From Streptomyces sp. CB02056 (GTDB lineage Bacteria; Actinomycetota; Actinomycetes; Streptomycetales; Streptomycetaceae), in assembly GCF_001905545.1 (NCBI RefSeq), contig NZ_LIPD01000007.1:627045-691044 (forward strand): a stretch of DNA of 64,000 nucleotides, given 5' to 3'. This document shows positions 1 to 8,653 of the stretch, piece after piece; positions within the stretch are counted from its first letter, which is position 1; the number at the start of each line of letters is the position of its first letter. The translations under genes and the position numbers were made by a program. Below the pieces are notes generated by a model that was given only the letters and a program-made list of their open reading frames with translations, ran no database searches and had not been told where the DNA came from.

Positions 1-530
1 TTGATGGAACACCGGGTTTACAACACTGACAGGTTTCCAACCGGCGGGCCAGCAGGCGCCCACCGGCCGGACCTCCGGGGGCTCCGCGGACCGGGGCGAA
101 AGCCCGGGCCACGGGACCACGGCGGGGACGGGACCGCGACGGTGGCAGTCGTCGAGGGCCCCGACGGCACCGCACGTCCCCGACCGAACGGCGCGGTGCC
201 GCGGTGTTCCACGCCGCCGTCCGTACGCAAGGCCACACGCAAGGCCGCACCGCAGCTCCACCGCACCGCCGTACGCCCACCCTCGCGTACGTCCGCACCG
301 CCGTACCGCACGGACGGGCCCGTGGCGCCGGGCCCGCCCGCCCTCGGCATGGGCCGAGGCATCCGGTGTGAAGACCGGAGCGCGGCCCGGAGCGCGACCC
401 GGGGAACGGTACGAAGTCTCCGGTGCGAAGCCTCCGGCACCCGCCACGCCCCTCCCCCGTCGTGCACACCACCACACCCGCACGCCGGGTTTCCCCCACC
501 CCCGTCCACCGGACGGAGAGAGGTACCCTC
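1..530. other. Left-edge non-coding stretch
   Basis: No credible gene is seen here. Both strands give long open frames, but their translations are low-complexity Arg/Pro/Gly and resemble nothing known. The stretch holds repeated cgtacg-type words (about 220-310) and a small hairpin with a GAAA tetraloop near 92-107. The AT-richer first 45 bases could be a leftward promoter for a gene outside the window. The last 50 bases form the leader of the secreted-protein gene at 531, with a GGAGAGAGG ribosome binding site. Confidence 0.5.
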
Positions 531-1199
531 ATGCGCATCAGCCGCACCCTCGCCACCGCCGCCCTGGCCGCACTCGCCCTCACCGGCGCGGCCGTGACCC
601 CCGCCCAGGCCGCCGGCGCGGTCCTGACCACCGGAAGTCCGAGCGGCCCGGACGTCGCCGTCGGCGACGTGCTGACCGCCAACCTGGTCTCCGGCACCAC
701 CGCGAACTTCAACAACAGCGCCACCGGGTCGACCGGCGTCAAGTGTGCCGCCTCCTCCTTCTCGGCGACCGTCACCGCCAACCCGGCCGCGCCGGGCAGC
801 GCCGTCGAGCGGCTCGACACCCAGACCTTCGGCTCCTGCACCTCCAACGTCATCGGTGTCACCGGCGTCAAGAGCGTCACGGTCACCAGCCTGCCGTTCA
901 CCAACACGGTCAGCGACGCCCCTGGCAACCCGGTCAAGCTCACCCCCGGCGCGGCCGGCGTGATGGGCACCACCGTGGTGCTCAACACCATCCTGGGCAG
1001 CATCAGCTGCAACTACCAGAACAGCACCGGGATCAACGGCACCACCTCGAACACCGGCAACACCATCGGTTTCGCCGGCCAGCCGTTCGCCCTGGTGTCC
1101 GGGCCGAGCCTGTGCTTCTCGACGGGCTACTTCAGCGCCACCTACGGCCCGGTGCTCGACAGCTCCGTCGCCGGCAGCCCGGCGCTCTTCGTCAACTGA
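531..1199 (+). CDS. Secreted protein of unknown function
   Basis: This is a 222-aa protein with a clear Sec signal peptide: MRIS-R-TLATAALAALALTG, then a VTPAQAA cleavage region around residues 24-28. The start at 531 was chosen because it follows a strong GGAGAGAGG site and places the signal peptide at the N terminus; an upstream in-frame ATG at 423 would bury it. The mature part is rich in Thr, Ser, Asn, Gly and Val, as in beta-rich extracellular proteins. It has four spaced cysteines (KCAASS, GSCTSN, SCNYQN, SLCFS), which probably form two disulfides. It resembles small secreted actinomycete proteins with no assigned function; I do not recognise a named family. A hairpin terminator follows it. 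Confidence 0.8.
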   Translation: MRISRTLATAALAALALTGAAVTPAQAAGAVLTTGSPSGPDVAVGDVLTANLVSGTTANFNNSATGSTGVKCAASSFSATVTANPAAPGSAVERLDTQTFGSCTSNVIGVTGVKSVTVTSLPFTNTVSDAPGNPVKLTPGAAGVMGTTVVLNTILGSISCNYQNSTGINGTTSNTGNTIGFAGQPFALVSGPSLCFSTGYFSATYGPVLDSSVAGSPALFVN

Positions 1200-1231
1200 C
1201 GCCGGGGCCCCCACGGCCCGTCCTGACGACG

Positions 1232-1266
1232 GCGGCGTACGGCACCCTCACCGGGCCGTACGCCGC
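1232..1266 (+). terminator. Hairpin terminator after secreted-protein gene
   Basis: Two 11-base arms (GCGGCGTACGG at 1232 and its complement at 1256) enclose a 13-nt loop, 33 bp after the stop codon. There is no T tract, as is usual in streptomycetes. Confidence 0.55.
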
Positions 1267-1393
1267 TGCGCCGGCCCCGTCCCCGAACCGGAACGCCCGC
1301 CCCCGACCCCGGACGCCCGCCCCCGAGACAGCGAAGTGACCGGCCGGTAGGGTGGCGCCGCACGGAGACGGCGAACCGGAACGGGGCAGGCGG

Positions 1394-2275
1394 ATGAGCG
1401 ACGACGGCGGGCACGGCACGGGCTTCTTCACCTCGGTGGCGGACGCCGCCGAGCAGTTGGCCGCCACCGGCTACCTGGCCTCCACCTCCGTGGCCACCAC
1501 CGTCTTCCTCGCCGACCGGCTCGGCAAGCCGCTGCTGGTCGAGGGCCCGGCCGGGGTCGGAAAGACCGAACTCGCCAAGGCGGTGGCGGCGATCGGCCGC
1601 GCCCGGCTGGTCCGGCTCCAGTGCTACGAGGGCATCGACGAGGCCCGCGCGCTCTACGAGTGGAACCACGCCAAGCAGCTGCTGCGGATCACCGCCGGCC
1701 GCGACGAGGGCTGGCAGGAGGCCCGCACCGACATCTTCGGCGAGGAGTTCCTGCTCGCCCGCCCGCTGCTCACCGCGATCCGCGGCGAGGAGCCGACCGT
1801 GCTGCTGATCGACGAGATGGACAAGGCCGACGTCGAGGTGGAGGCGCTGCTGCTGGAGGTGCTCAGCGACTTCCAGGTCACCGTCCCCGAGCTGGGCACC
1901 ATCACCGCCGAGCGCCGCCCCTTCGTGCTGCTCACCTCGAACGCCACCCGCGAGCTCTCCGAGGCACTGCGCCGCCGCTGCCTCTTCCTCCACCTCGACT
2001 ACCCCGAGGCCGAGTTGGAGCGCCGGATCGTCCGGCTCAAGGTGCCCGGACTCGACGAGACGCTGGCCGATTCGCTGGTCCGGGTGGTCGGCGCGCTGCG
2101 CGCGATGGAGCTGCGCAAGGCCCCGTCCGTCGCCGAGACCATCGACTGGGCCCGCACCCTGCTGGCGCTCGGCGCCGCCACCCTGGACGAGACGGTCGTC
2201 CGGGACACTCTCGGGGTGATCCTCAAGCACCAGGACGACGTCCGCAAGGCCGCCCAGAAGCTCACCCTCGCATGA
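1394..2275 (+). CDS. MoxR-family AAA+ ATPase
   Basis: The 293-aa protein has a Walker A motif GPAGVGKTE at residues 51-59, a Walker B motif VLLIDEMD at 136-142, a sensor-like LLTSN segment and a C-terminal helical lid. This matches MoxR AAA+ proteins, chaperone-like ATPases that act with von Willebrand A domain partners in metal-cofactor insertion or complex maturation. The start ATG at 1394 has GGGGCAGGCGG upstream; an earlier in-frame start at 1352 has no site. Its stop overlaps the next start (ATGA), so it is translationally coupled to the VWA gene, its expected partner. No carbon-monoxide dehydrogenase or other client genes are nearby, so the substrate is unknown. Confidence 0.92.
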   Translation: MSDDGGHGTGFFTSVADAAEQLAATGYLASTSVATTVFLADRLGKPLLVEGPAGVGKTELAKAVAAIGRARLVRLQCYEGIDEARALYEWNHAKQLLRITAGRDEGWQEARTDIFGEEFLLARPLLTAIRGEEPTVLLIDEMDKADVEVEALLLEVLSDFQVTVPELGTITAERRPFVLLTSNATRELSEALRRRCLFLHLDYPEAELERRIVRLKVPGLDETLADSLVRVVGALRAMELRKAPSVAETIDWARTLLALGAATLDETVVRDTLGVILKHQDDVRKAAQKLTLA

Positions 2276-3729
2276 CGACGCCCCGGGAGGCCGACACCGC
2301 CGCCCGCCTCACCGGCCTGGTCCGCGCCCTGCGCGGGCACGGCCTGCGGATCGGCCCGGCCGAGACGGTGGACGCCGCCGCCGTCCTGGACGTCCTCGGC
2401 TTCGCCGACCGCGAGCAGATGCGGGCCGGCCTGGCCGCCGCCCTGCTCCGCTCGGAGGCCCAACGGACCGTCTACGACGCCGCCTTCGACCTGTTCTTCC
2501 CACTCGGTGTCGGCACCCCGGAGGCCGTCCGGGCCGACCCGCCGGCCCTCCCCGACGACCCCGAACCGCCGCGCTTCGGCCGCCCCGACCCGCTGCGGGA
2601 GCAGCTGCGCGAGCGCCTCGCCGCCGCGCTGGCCGCCGACGACCGCGCCGCCCAGGCCCGGCTGGCCGGCGAGCTGATCGAGGCCTTCGGCCGGTACGGC
2701 GCCGGAGGCTCCCCCGGCAGCGGGGGCTCCCCCGGCTCCGGCGGCTGGTCCGCCCAGCAGGCGCTCGGCCGGCTCGCCCCCGAGACGCTGCTCGCCCGCG
2801 TCCTGGCCGCCCTGCGCGAGCGGCCCGGCGACCAGGGCCCCGCCGACCGGGACCTCTCCGACCGGGTGCTCGCCGACGAGATCCGCCGCCGCATCCGGGA
2901 CTTCCGCGCCATGGCGGCCGGCGAGGCCCGCCGCCGGGTCGCCGAGCTGCGCGGCCCCGAGCGGATCGCCGAACGCGCCGTCGCCCCCACCGCCGACCGG
3001 GTCGACTTCCTCTACGCCGGCCGCGACCAGCTCGCCGAACTGCGCCGCACCGTCAACCCGTTGGCCCGCAAACTGGCCACCCGGCTGGCCGCCCGGCGCC
3101 GGCGCGCCGCCCGCGGCGAGATCGACCTGCGCCGCACCCTGCGCCGCTCGCTGGGCACCGGCGGGGTGCCGCTGCGCCCCGCGTACCGGCGGCGCCGCCC
3201 GGCCCGCCCGGAGCTGGTGCTGCTGTGCGACGTCTCCGGCTCGGTGGCGGGCTTCGCCGACTTCACCATGCTGCTGGTGCAGGCGATGGGCGAACAGTTC
3301 AGCAAGGTCCGGGTGTTCGCCTTCGTCAACCGCACCGCCGAGGTGACCGGCCTGCTGCGCGGCGGCGACGACCCGGCACGCCTGGCCGCCCGGATCCTCA
3401 CCGAGGCCGAGGTCACGGGCTACCACGGCAACAGCGACTACGGCTCCGCACTCGGGGAGTTCGCCGAACGGCACCTGGACGCCGTCGGCCCGCGCACCTG
3501 CGTGCTGGTCCTCGGCGACGCCAGGAACAACCACCGCGACCCCAACCCGGACGCGCTGCGCCGGATCGCCGCCCGGGCCCGCCGGGTGTTCTGGCTCAAC
3601 CCCGAGCAGCCCTCGCTCTGGCCGACCGGCGACTCCGCCGCCCTCGTCTACGCGGGCGTGGTGGAGATGCACTCCTGCCGCAACGCCCGCCGCCTCGGCG
3701 AGCTGATCGCCCGCCTCCTGCCGGTCTGA
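2272..3729 (+). CDS. CoxE-like VWA domain protein
   Basis: The 485-aa protein has an Arg/Ala-rich N-terminal half and a C-terminal VWA domain. Its MIDAS motif DVSGS has D320, S322 and S324, and a later Asp-rich segment (LVLGDARNN) supplies further metal ligands. This architecture is the CoxE group, which works with MoxR ATPases in assembly or activation of multi-subunit enzymes. A short Gly/Ser/Pro linker (GGSPGSG repeated, about residues 145-158) separates regions of the N-terminal half. The ATG overlaps the MoxR stop codon, so the two form a two-gene operon. A perfect 14-bp bidirectional terminator follows directly. The client complex cannot be inferred from neighbours. Confidence 0.9.
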   Translation: MTTPREADTAARLTGLVRALRGHGLRIGPAETVDAAAVLDVLGFADREQMRAGLAAALLRSEAQRTVYDAAFDLFFPLGVGTPEAVRADPPALPDDPEPPRFGRPDPLREQLRERLAAALAADDRAAQARLAGELIEAFGRYGAGGSPGSGGSPGSGGWSAQQALGRLAPETLLARVLAALRERPGDQGPADRDLSDRVLADEIRRRIRDFRAMAAGEARRRVAELRGPERIAERAVAPTADRVDFLYAGRDQLAELRRTVNPLARKLATRLAARRRRAARGEIDLRRTLRRSLGTGGVPLRPAYRRRRPARPELVLLCDVSGSVAGFADFTMLLVQAMGEQFSKVRVFAFVNRTAEVTGLLRGGDDPARLAARILTEAEVTGYHGNSDYGSALGEFAERHLDAVGPRTCVLVLGDARNNHRDPNPDALRRIAARARRVFWLNPEQPSLWPTGDSAALVYAGVVEMHSCRNARRLGELIARLLPV

Positions 3730-3762
3730 CACCGGGCGCGGCCCCCGAGGCCGCGCCCGGTG
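3730..3762. terminator. Bidirectional terminator between convergent genes
   Basis: A perfect 14-bp stem (CACCGGGCGCGGCC and its complement at 3749-3762) with a 5-nt loop sits between the converging VWA and hydrolase genes and begins right at the VWA stop codon. Confidence 0.8.
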
Positions 3763-3772
3763 CCCCGGCCGG

Positions 3773-4756
3773 CTACTTGTCCAGGTGCGCCAGGAAGTCC
3801 AGCAGAGCCTCGGTGACCTCGGCCGGGCGCTCCTGCTGCGTCCAGTGGCCGGTGTCCGGCAGCCGGACGTGCCGGTGCAGCCGGGGCGTCAGGTGCGTCA
3901 GCAGGTACTGGACCGCCTCCGGCGCGATCATCGCGTTCACCAGGTCCCGCTCGCCGACCACGAACAGCGCGGGCACGTCGATCCGCTGGCCGACGAACGC
4001 CGTCATCAGCTCGCTGTTCCGGTCGATGTTGCGGTACCAGTTGAGGCCCCCGGTGAAGGCGTGCTCGCCGTGCCGGGCGTAGTCGGCGGCGAACACGTCG
4101 AGGTCCTCGTCGGTGAGCCAGTCCGGCAGGCTCTCCGGCTCCGGGACGGTGTCCAGCAGCTTCTTTCCCTCGGGGACGATCCACGGTCGCGGCTCGCCGT
4201 CGGGCTGGATGCCGCAGAGGATGCGGCGCAGGCTGGACTTGACGTCGGCCGCCAGCTCGGCGTCGGCCCGGCCCGGCTCCTGGAAGTAGATCTGGTAGAA
4301 GCCCTCGCCGAAGTTCTCCCGGGCCGCGGAGAGGGTGCCGGGCCCGGCCGGCAGCGGCGGCACGCTCAGCCCGGCCACCCCGCGCACCAGGTCCGGCCGC
4401 AGCGCCGCGGCGGCCCAGGCCACCGGCGCGCCCCAGTCGTGCCCGACCACGACGGCCTTCTCCTCGCCGAGCGCGGCGATCAGCGCCGTCACGTCGCCGA
4501 CCAGGTGCAGCAGGGTGTAGGCGTCGATCCGCTCGGGCTGCTCGCTGCGGGCGTACCCGCGCTGGTCCGGCGCGACGACCCGGTAGCCGGCCTCGGCGAG
4601 CGGCGCGAACTGGTGGCGCCAGGAGTACCAGCTCTCCGGGAAGCCGTGCAGCAGCAGGACCAGCGGCCCCTCGCCCTGCTCCGCGTAGTGCAGCCGCACA
4701 CCGTTCACCACGACCTCGCCGTGCTTGATCGCGTCGTTCAACTCGCAACTCCCCAT
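3773..4756 (-). CDS. Alpha/beta hydrolase, epoxide hydrolase type
   Basis: This is a 327-aa single-domain alpha/beta hydrolase. The oxyanion motif HGFPESW, the nucleophile elbow GHDWGAP with Asp as nucleophile, and the late catalytic His in DTGHWTQQE are those of soluble epoxide hydrolases. They differ from serine esterases, which have GxSxG. The cap region contains the Tyr-rich segments (GFYQIYFQ, NWYRNIDRN) that supply the ring-opening tyrosines in this family. The start was set at ATG 4756; a GTG at 4777 is possible, and neither has a strong ribosome site. It stands alone, convergent with the VWA gene and downstream of the protease terminator. The substrate is unknown; haloalkane dehalogenase is a less likely alternative. 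Confidence 0.88.
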   Translation of the reverse strand: MGSCELNDAIKHGEVVVNGVRLHYAEQGEGPLVLLLHGFPESWYSWRHQFAPLAEAGYRVVAPDQRGYARSEQPERIDAYTLLHLVGDVTALIAALGEEKAVVVGHDWGAPVAWAAAALRPDLVRGVAGLSVPPLPAGPGTLSAARENFGEGFYQIYFQEPGRADAELAADVKSSLRRILCGIQPDGEPRPWIVPEGKKLLDTVPEPESLPDWLTDEDLDVFAADYARHGEHAFTGGLNWYRNIDRNSELMTAFVGQRIDVPALFVVGERDLVNAMIAPEAVQYLLTHLTPRLHRHVRLPDTGHWTQQERPAEVTEALLDFLAHLDK

Positions 4757-4826
4757 CCGGTGACAACATCCGTTCACTCCCGACCCTGCCCAGTCGGCCG
4801 CCCCCGGAACCCCGGCCGCCGAACGC

Positions 4827-4864
4827 GGCCGAGGCCGCCCCGGAACCCCGGGACGGCCTCGGCC
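4827..4864 (-). terminator. Long hairpin terminator after subtilase gene
   Basis: The arms GGCCGAGGCCG (4827-4837) and CGGCCTCGGCC (4854-4864) are fully complementary. The interior (CCCCGG...CCCGGG) can pair further, giving a long stem 20 bp after the protease stop codon. Confidence 0.65.
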
Positions 4865-4884
4865 TGACGTCGGCTGACGTGGCG

Positions 4885-7800
4885 TCAGTTCACGGTGTAG
4901 CTGTACGGGATCGCCGCGAGCACCGAACCGGTGGTGTTCAGGGCGTTGTTGGCGGTGGCCACGCCGGTCGGGCCGGACACCAGGTACAGCACGCCCTTGA
5001 CGGTGCTGCCCTTCGGACCGGTCGGGGTCAGCGTCACCTGGAGCGTGCCGGTGGCGCCGGGGGCGACGGTCACCGGGGTGGCGGCCGCGGCCGAGGCGTT
5101 CACCGAGGCGGCGTACGGGTCACCGGTGCTGGAGGTCAGCGCCGGGTCGAAGGCCTGGGTGTGCGCGGTGGCCGTGATGGTGGAGGTGCCGGCCGGCGCG
5201 CCGCCGGTGCCGAACGGGCCGATCTGCTGGACGAAGGTGCTCCAGGTGCCGGGGACGACCGGCTGCTCGGCGGTGCCGTTGTCGGTGACGACCGAGACGG
5301 TGGAGCCGTCCTGGGCCTTCTTCAGGTCGCCGAACAGGTCCGGCGAGCCGGTGGTGGCACTCAGCTCGATCTGCGCCGGCGTCGAGGACGCCGCCACGGC
5401 CTTGAGCCGGTCGGTGCCCGGCGGCACCAGGAAGGACGGCACCGCGGAGCTGAGGCTCAGCGGCAGGGTGACGGTCGCCGAGGTGCCCTGCGGCACCAGC
5501 GGCAGGTCCACCCGGCGGTCCAGCCGGCCGTCGGCCGCGATCCGCTGGGTCGCGACGGTGTTGTTGGTGTAGTTCACCTGGACGGTGACCGGCTTGCCGG
5601 CCGCCAGCCTGGTGCGGGCGTCGTTGGGCAGGCCGGCCGCGGTGGCCTGGTTCTGGTTGAACGCGATGGTGCCGGTGAAGTCCTGGGCGAGCTCCTGGCC
5701 GCTGACCGGGCCGAGCACGTTCAGGACGAACCGCCAGCGGCCGGCGGCCGGGTTGACGGCGGTGGCCGAGACGCCGTTGCCGGTGCCCGCCAGGTTGCCC
5801 TGGGCGTCGAACTGCCCGTTGCCCTCGATGTCGACCGGGGTGCCGTTCGGGCTGATCAGCGCGCCCTGCATGAGCAGCTTCGGGTCCTTGCCGACGGTCA
5901 GGCCGACCCGCAGGTCCTTCTGGCCCTTCGGGACGTCGAAGGCGTACGAGAAGCTCTGCGTCGGCGAGGCGCTGCGGCCGTTGCCACCGGTGATGGTGCC
6001 GGTGAAGGTGCCCTTGCCCTGGTTGACCGGGACGAGGCTGCGCAGCACGACCGGGACGCTGGTGGTGTTGCCGTTGGAGCCGGAGACCAGGACGGCCTCG
6101 CTGGAGTCGCCGCTGGTGGCCGGGGTGGTGAGCTGGACCTTGAGGGTCTTGGTCTGGCCCGGCTTCAGGTCGGTGGTGCCGGGGCTCACGGCGCCGGCCG
6201 GCACCGCGCGCTGGGTGGCGGTGCCGAGCTCGACGGCGCCGTTGTAGCCGGCCTGGCCGGCCGGGGTGTAGAGGACGGCGGTCCACTCGCCGGCCACCGG
6301 GTGCGGGACGTCCACCAGGCCGAAGTTCGCCGGGGTGGCGCCGCCCTGCGGACGGGTGTTGGTCTCGAAGCGGCCCGAGGGGTCGAGCAGCGTCATCCGG
6401 ACCACCGGCCCGTTGGTGACCGGGTTGGGCGCGCCCTGCCAGGCGATCGAGGCCGCGAGGCGGTCGGCGCCGGCCGGGACGGTGAACTTGACCTGCTTCT
6501 GCACCCAGTCCGCGCCGTTGGTCGCGTACTTGAAGGTGCCCTTCGAGGACGGGTCCAGCCGGACGGTCTGCCGGTTGCTCGACTGCGACGCGAAGCCGCG
6601 GGTCGTGGCGCTCACCGTCTGGGTGGTGTCACTGGTGTTGGTGACGGACACGTCGGCGGTGTGGGTCGAGCCGGGGGCTCCGGCGATGTCGACCTGGCCG
6701 GTGTTGACCACGACGGTCTTCGCACCGTCGGTGCCGTCCCCGTCGTCGTAGCCGCGGGCGGCCTCGACGGCGGCGCGGACGTTCAGCAGGCCGGCGCCCT
6801 GCTCCTCGGCCGGCACGCCGAGGTCGGTGGCGGTGCCGGTGAGGAACTTCTTCACCAGCGCCGGGGTGGGCGAGTCGCCGCCGTGGGTGTCGCGGTAGGC
6901 CTGGATGACCAGGGCCGCGGCGCCGGTGACGAACGGGGCCGACTGGCTGGTGCCGCCGAACGGCTGGATCGGCGAGGGCTGCCCGTTGTAGCCCGTGCAG
7001 TCCGTGTACTTGCTGGTGTCGGGCGTGCACAGCGCCCAGTCCGACTCGCCCGGCGCGACCAGGTCGACGGTCCGGCCGGCCTGGGTGAAGCCGCCCGAGG
7101 AGAGCGCGGAGATGCGGCTGTTGCTCCAGGTCTTGTTGGAGAACTGGGAGGCCGCGTAACCGGTCTGCTGGTAGTTCTGGTTGTCTGTCGAGGCGCCGAC
7201 CGCGATCACGGACGGGTCGGTGGCCGGGGTGCCGATCGTGCCGCTGAGGCCGGCGTCACCGGTGGAGACCGCGACCGTGACACCGGCCTTGACGGCCTGC
7301 TCGTTGAAGAGCGAGATGGTGTCGTGCGCGCCGCTGTCCGGGGTGACGTTGCCGCCGAAGGACTCGTTCAGCACGTCCACGTGGGCGACCCGCACCGCGT
7401 AGTCGATCGACTGGAGGATCGACGAGTTGGACATCATCTCGCCGCCGGCCTTCAGCGCGACCAGGTCGGCGTCCGGGGCGAGGCCGCGGATGCGGATGTT
7501 GCAGCCGGCCGGGAGCGGGTGCGAGGAGTTGACGAACTTGGAGACGTCGTAGACCTGGCGGCCCTGGGCGATGACCGCCGAGGCGTCGCCGAAGGCCTCG
7601 GCCGCGCCGGTCGGCGCGTCCCAGCCGTCGCCCGCGAAGTCCTGGTAGTCGACCACGGCGTGCGAGCCGTCGGCCCGGATGAAGTCCGGGTTGTTCGGGT
7701 CGAGGCCGTCCGCGATGTAGGCGACCTTGACGCCCTTGCCGGTGGCGAGGTCCTCAACGCCGGGCTTGCCGTTGCCGGTGACGGCCCGGGTCGAGTAGAG

Positions 7801-8376
7801 GCCCTCGGGCTCCAGCAGCGGCTTGGCCGGGTCGGCGGGGCAGACCGTGTTGGTCGCGTTCTCCTCCGCCCCCTGGCCGTTACTGCCCGAAACGGCCTGC
7901 GGAGCGGCGTCGGCCTTGGGCGCCTTGGCGGCGGCGGTGTCCTTGGCCGCCTTCGCCTTGGCGGCGGCCGGCGGGGCGACCTGGACCTGGGCGTCCGCCA
8001 CCACGGAGGAGACGGCCGGGTCGGCCTGGAGCTGGGCCCGCAGAGCGGGGCTGACCGTGGCCGAGAAGGCGTTGCCGACCACGAAACTCTTGATATCGGT
8101 GCCGCCGCCGGCCTTGACCTTGTTCAGCAGCGGCGCCTGTGCGTCGGCGGCCTTCTGCTGCCGGGCGCCGAGGTGGCCGTGGTCGGCCGGGGCGTCCGCG
8201 ATCTGGTCCTTCATGATGACGATCACCGGCACCGGGGACCCGTCCGTGGACGCCGCCTGGGCGTTCTGCGGTTCGGGGGCCGGGGCCGCGGTCGCGATGG
8301 TCCCGAGGCTCAGGACCATGGACGCGGCGGTCACCGTGACGGCGGCCGCTAGCTGGGTTTTCCGCCAGCCGATCAT
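4885..8376 (-). CDS. Large secreted subtilase-fold protein (S8-like) lacking the HGT motif
   Basis: The 1163-aa precursor has a signal peptide (residues about 1-34), an inhibitor I9-like propeptide region (VPVIVIMKDQ), a subtilase domain (about 200-560) and a long beta-rich C-terminal region with an immunoglobulin-like stretch. D223 (YIADGLDP), N337 (NESFGGN) and S477 (GGTSQSAP) match the subtilisin Asp, oxyanion Asn and Ser. Where HGTxVAG is expected, the sequence reads AEAFGDASAVIAQG, with E260 and D264 four residues apart and no histidine. Related streptomycete proteins are annotated as S8 peptidases, and sedolisins use a Glu-Asp pair. The chemistry here is therefore open: a variant protease or a non-catalytic fold. 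The start ATG 8376 follows GAGAGGAT. Confidence 0.85.
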   Translation of the reverse strand: MIGWRKTQLAAAVTVTAASMVLSLGTIATAAPAPEPQNAQAASTDGSPVPVIVIMKDQIADAPADHGHLGARQQKAADAQAPLLNKVKAGGGTDIKSFVVGNAFSATVSPALRAQLQADPAVSSVVADAQVQVAPPAAAKAKAAKDTAAAKAPKADAAPQAVSGSNGQGAEENATNTVCPADPAKPLLEPEGLYSTRAVTGNGKPGVEDLATGKGVKVAYIADGLDPNNPDFIRADGSHAVVDYQDFAGDGWDAPTGAAEAFGDASAVIAQGRQVYDVSKFVNSSHPLPAGCNIRIRGLAPDADLVALKAGGEMMSNSSILQSIDYAVRVAHVDVLNESFGGNVTPDSGAHDTISLFNEQAVKAGVTVAVSTGDAGLSGTIGTPATDPSVIAVGASTDNQNYQQTGYAASQFSNKTWSNSRISALSSGGFTQAGRTVDLVAPGESDWALCTPDTSKYTDCTGYNGQPSPIQPFGGTSQSAPFVTGAAALVIQAYRDTHGGDSPTPALVKKFLTGTATDLGVPAEEQGAGLLNVRAAVEAARGYDDGDGTDGAKTVVVNTGQVDIAGAPGSTHTADVSVTNTSDTTQTVSATTRGFASQSSNRQTVRLDPSSKGTFKYATNGADWVQKQVKFTVPAGADRLAASIAWQGAPNPVTNGPVVRMTLLDPSGRFETNTRPQGGATPANFGLVDVPHPVAGEWTAVLYTPAGQAGYNGAVELGTATQRAVPAGAVSPGTTDLKPGQTKTLKVQLTTPATSGDSSEAVLVSGSNGNTTSVPVVLRSLVPVNQGKGTFTGTITGGNGRSASPTQSFSYAFDVPKGQKDLRVGLTVGKDPKLLMQGALISPNGTPVDIEGNGQFDAQGNLAGTGNGVSATAVNPAAGRWRFVLNVLGPVSGQELAQDFTGTIAFNQNQATAAGLPNDARTRLAAGKPVTVQVNYTNNTVATQRIAADGRLDRRVDLPLVPQGTSATVTLPLSLSSAVPSFLVPPGTDRLKAVAASSTPAQIELSATTGSPDLFGDLKKAQDGSTVSVVTDNGTAEQPVVPGTWSTFVQQIGPFGTGGAPAGTSTITATAHTQAFDPALTSSTGDPYAASVNASAAAATPVTVAPGATGTLQVTLTPTGPKGSTVKGVLYLVSGPTGVATANNALNTTGSVLAAIPYSYTVN

Positions 8377-8653
8377 ATAAATCCTCTCGTCAGATGGACA
8401 GCTGACGCATTCCAACGCACCTGAGAGGATCACGACAAGGGGGTAAATCCCCATCAGAAAGTAAAGTTGACCATCAATCAGTAAAATTCGGAGAGGAAAT
8501 CGGGTCGAATCCGCATCTTTCAGCCGATCGGCCCTTGCCGGATCCGGACGGCCGGCACGGGAGAGCCCCGGCGGACTCCCTTCCCACGCCGCCGCCCGGC
8601 GAAACGGCCGCCACGGCGCCCGGACGTGCCGCGGCGGGACGCCCGGCCCGGTC
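8377..8653. promoter_or_regulatory. AT-richer upstream region of the secreted subtilase with 20-bp-spaced direct repeat
   Basis: CCATCAGAAAGTAAA (8451-8465) and CCATCAATCAGTAAA (8471-8485) are direct repeats exactly 20 bp apart, two helical turns, 75-109 bp upstream of the start on the same face of the helix. This fits a cooperatively bound regulator of the protease gene. A GGGG-TAAAT-CCCC hairpin lies at about 8439-8452. The remainder up to 8653 holds nothing recognisable. Confidence 0.45.

Noticed and set aside
92..107. GAAA-tetraloop hairpin considered as part of a riboswitch
   Set aside because: Only one small hairpin is seen, with no conserved core of a cobalamin, c-di-AMP or other known riboswitch, and no matching downstream gene.
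1..597. 198-aa open frame at the left edge
   Set aside because: Pro/Arg/Ala-rich with no family resemblance, and it overlaps the signal peptide of the gene at 531 in another frame.
4879..8352. 1157-aa open frame on the plus strand opposite the secreted subtilase
   Set aside because: It is Arg/Gly/Val-rich with no motif or ribosome site. The minus strand gives a signal peptide, subtilase motifs and a clean ribosome site, so this is an antisense shadow of GC-rich coding DNA.
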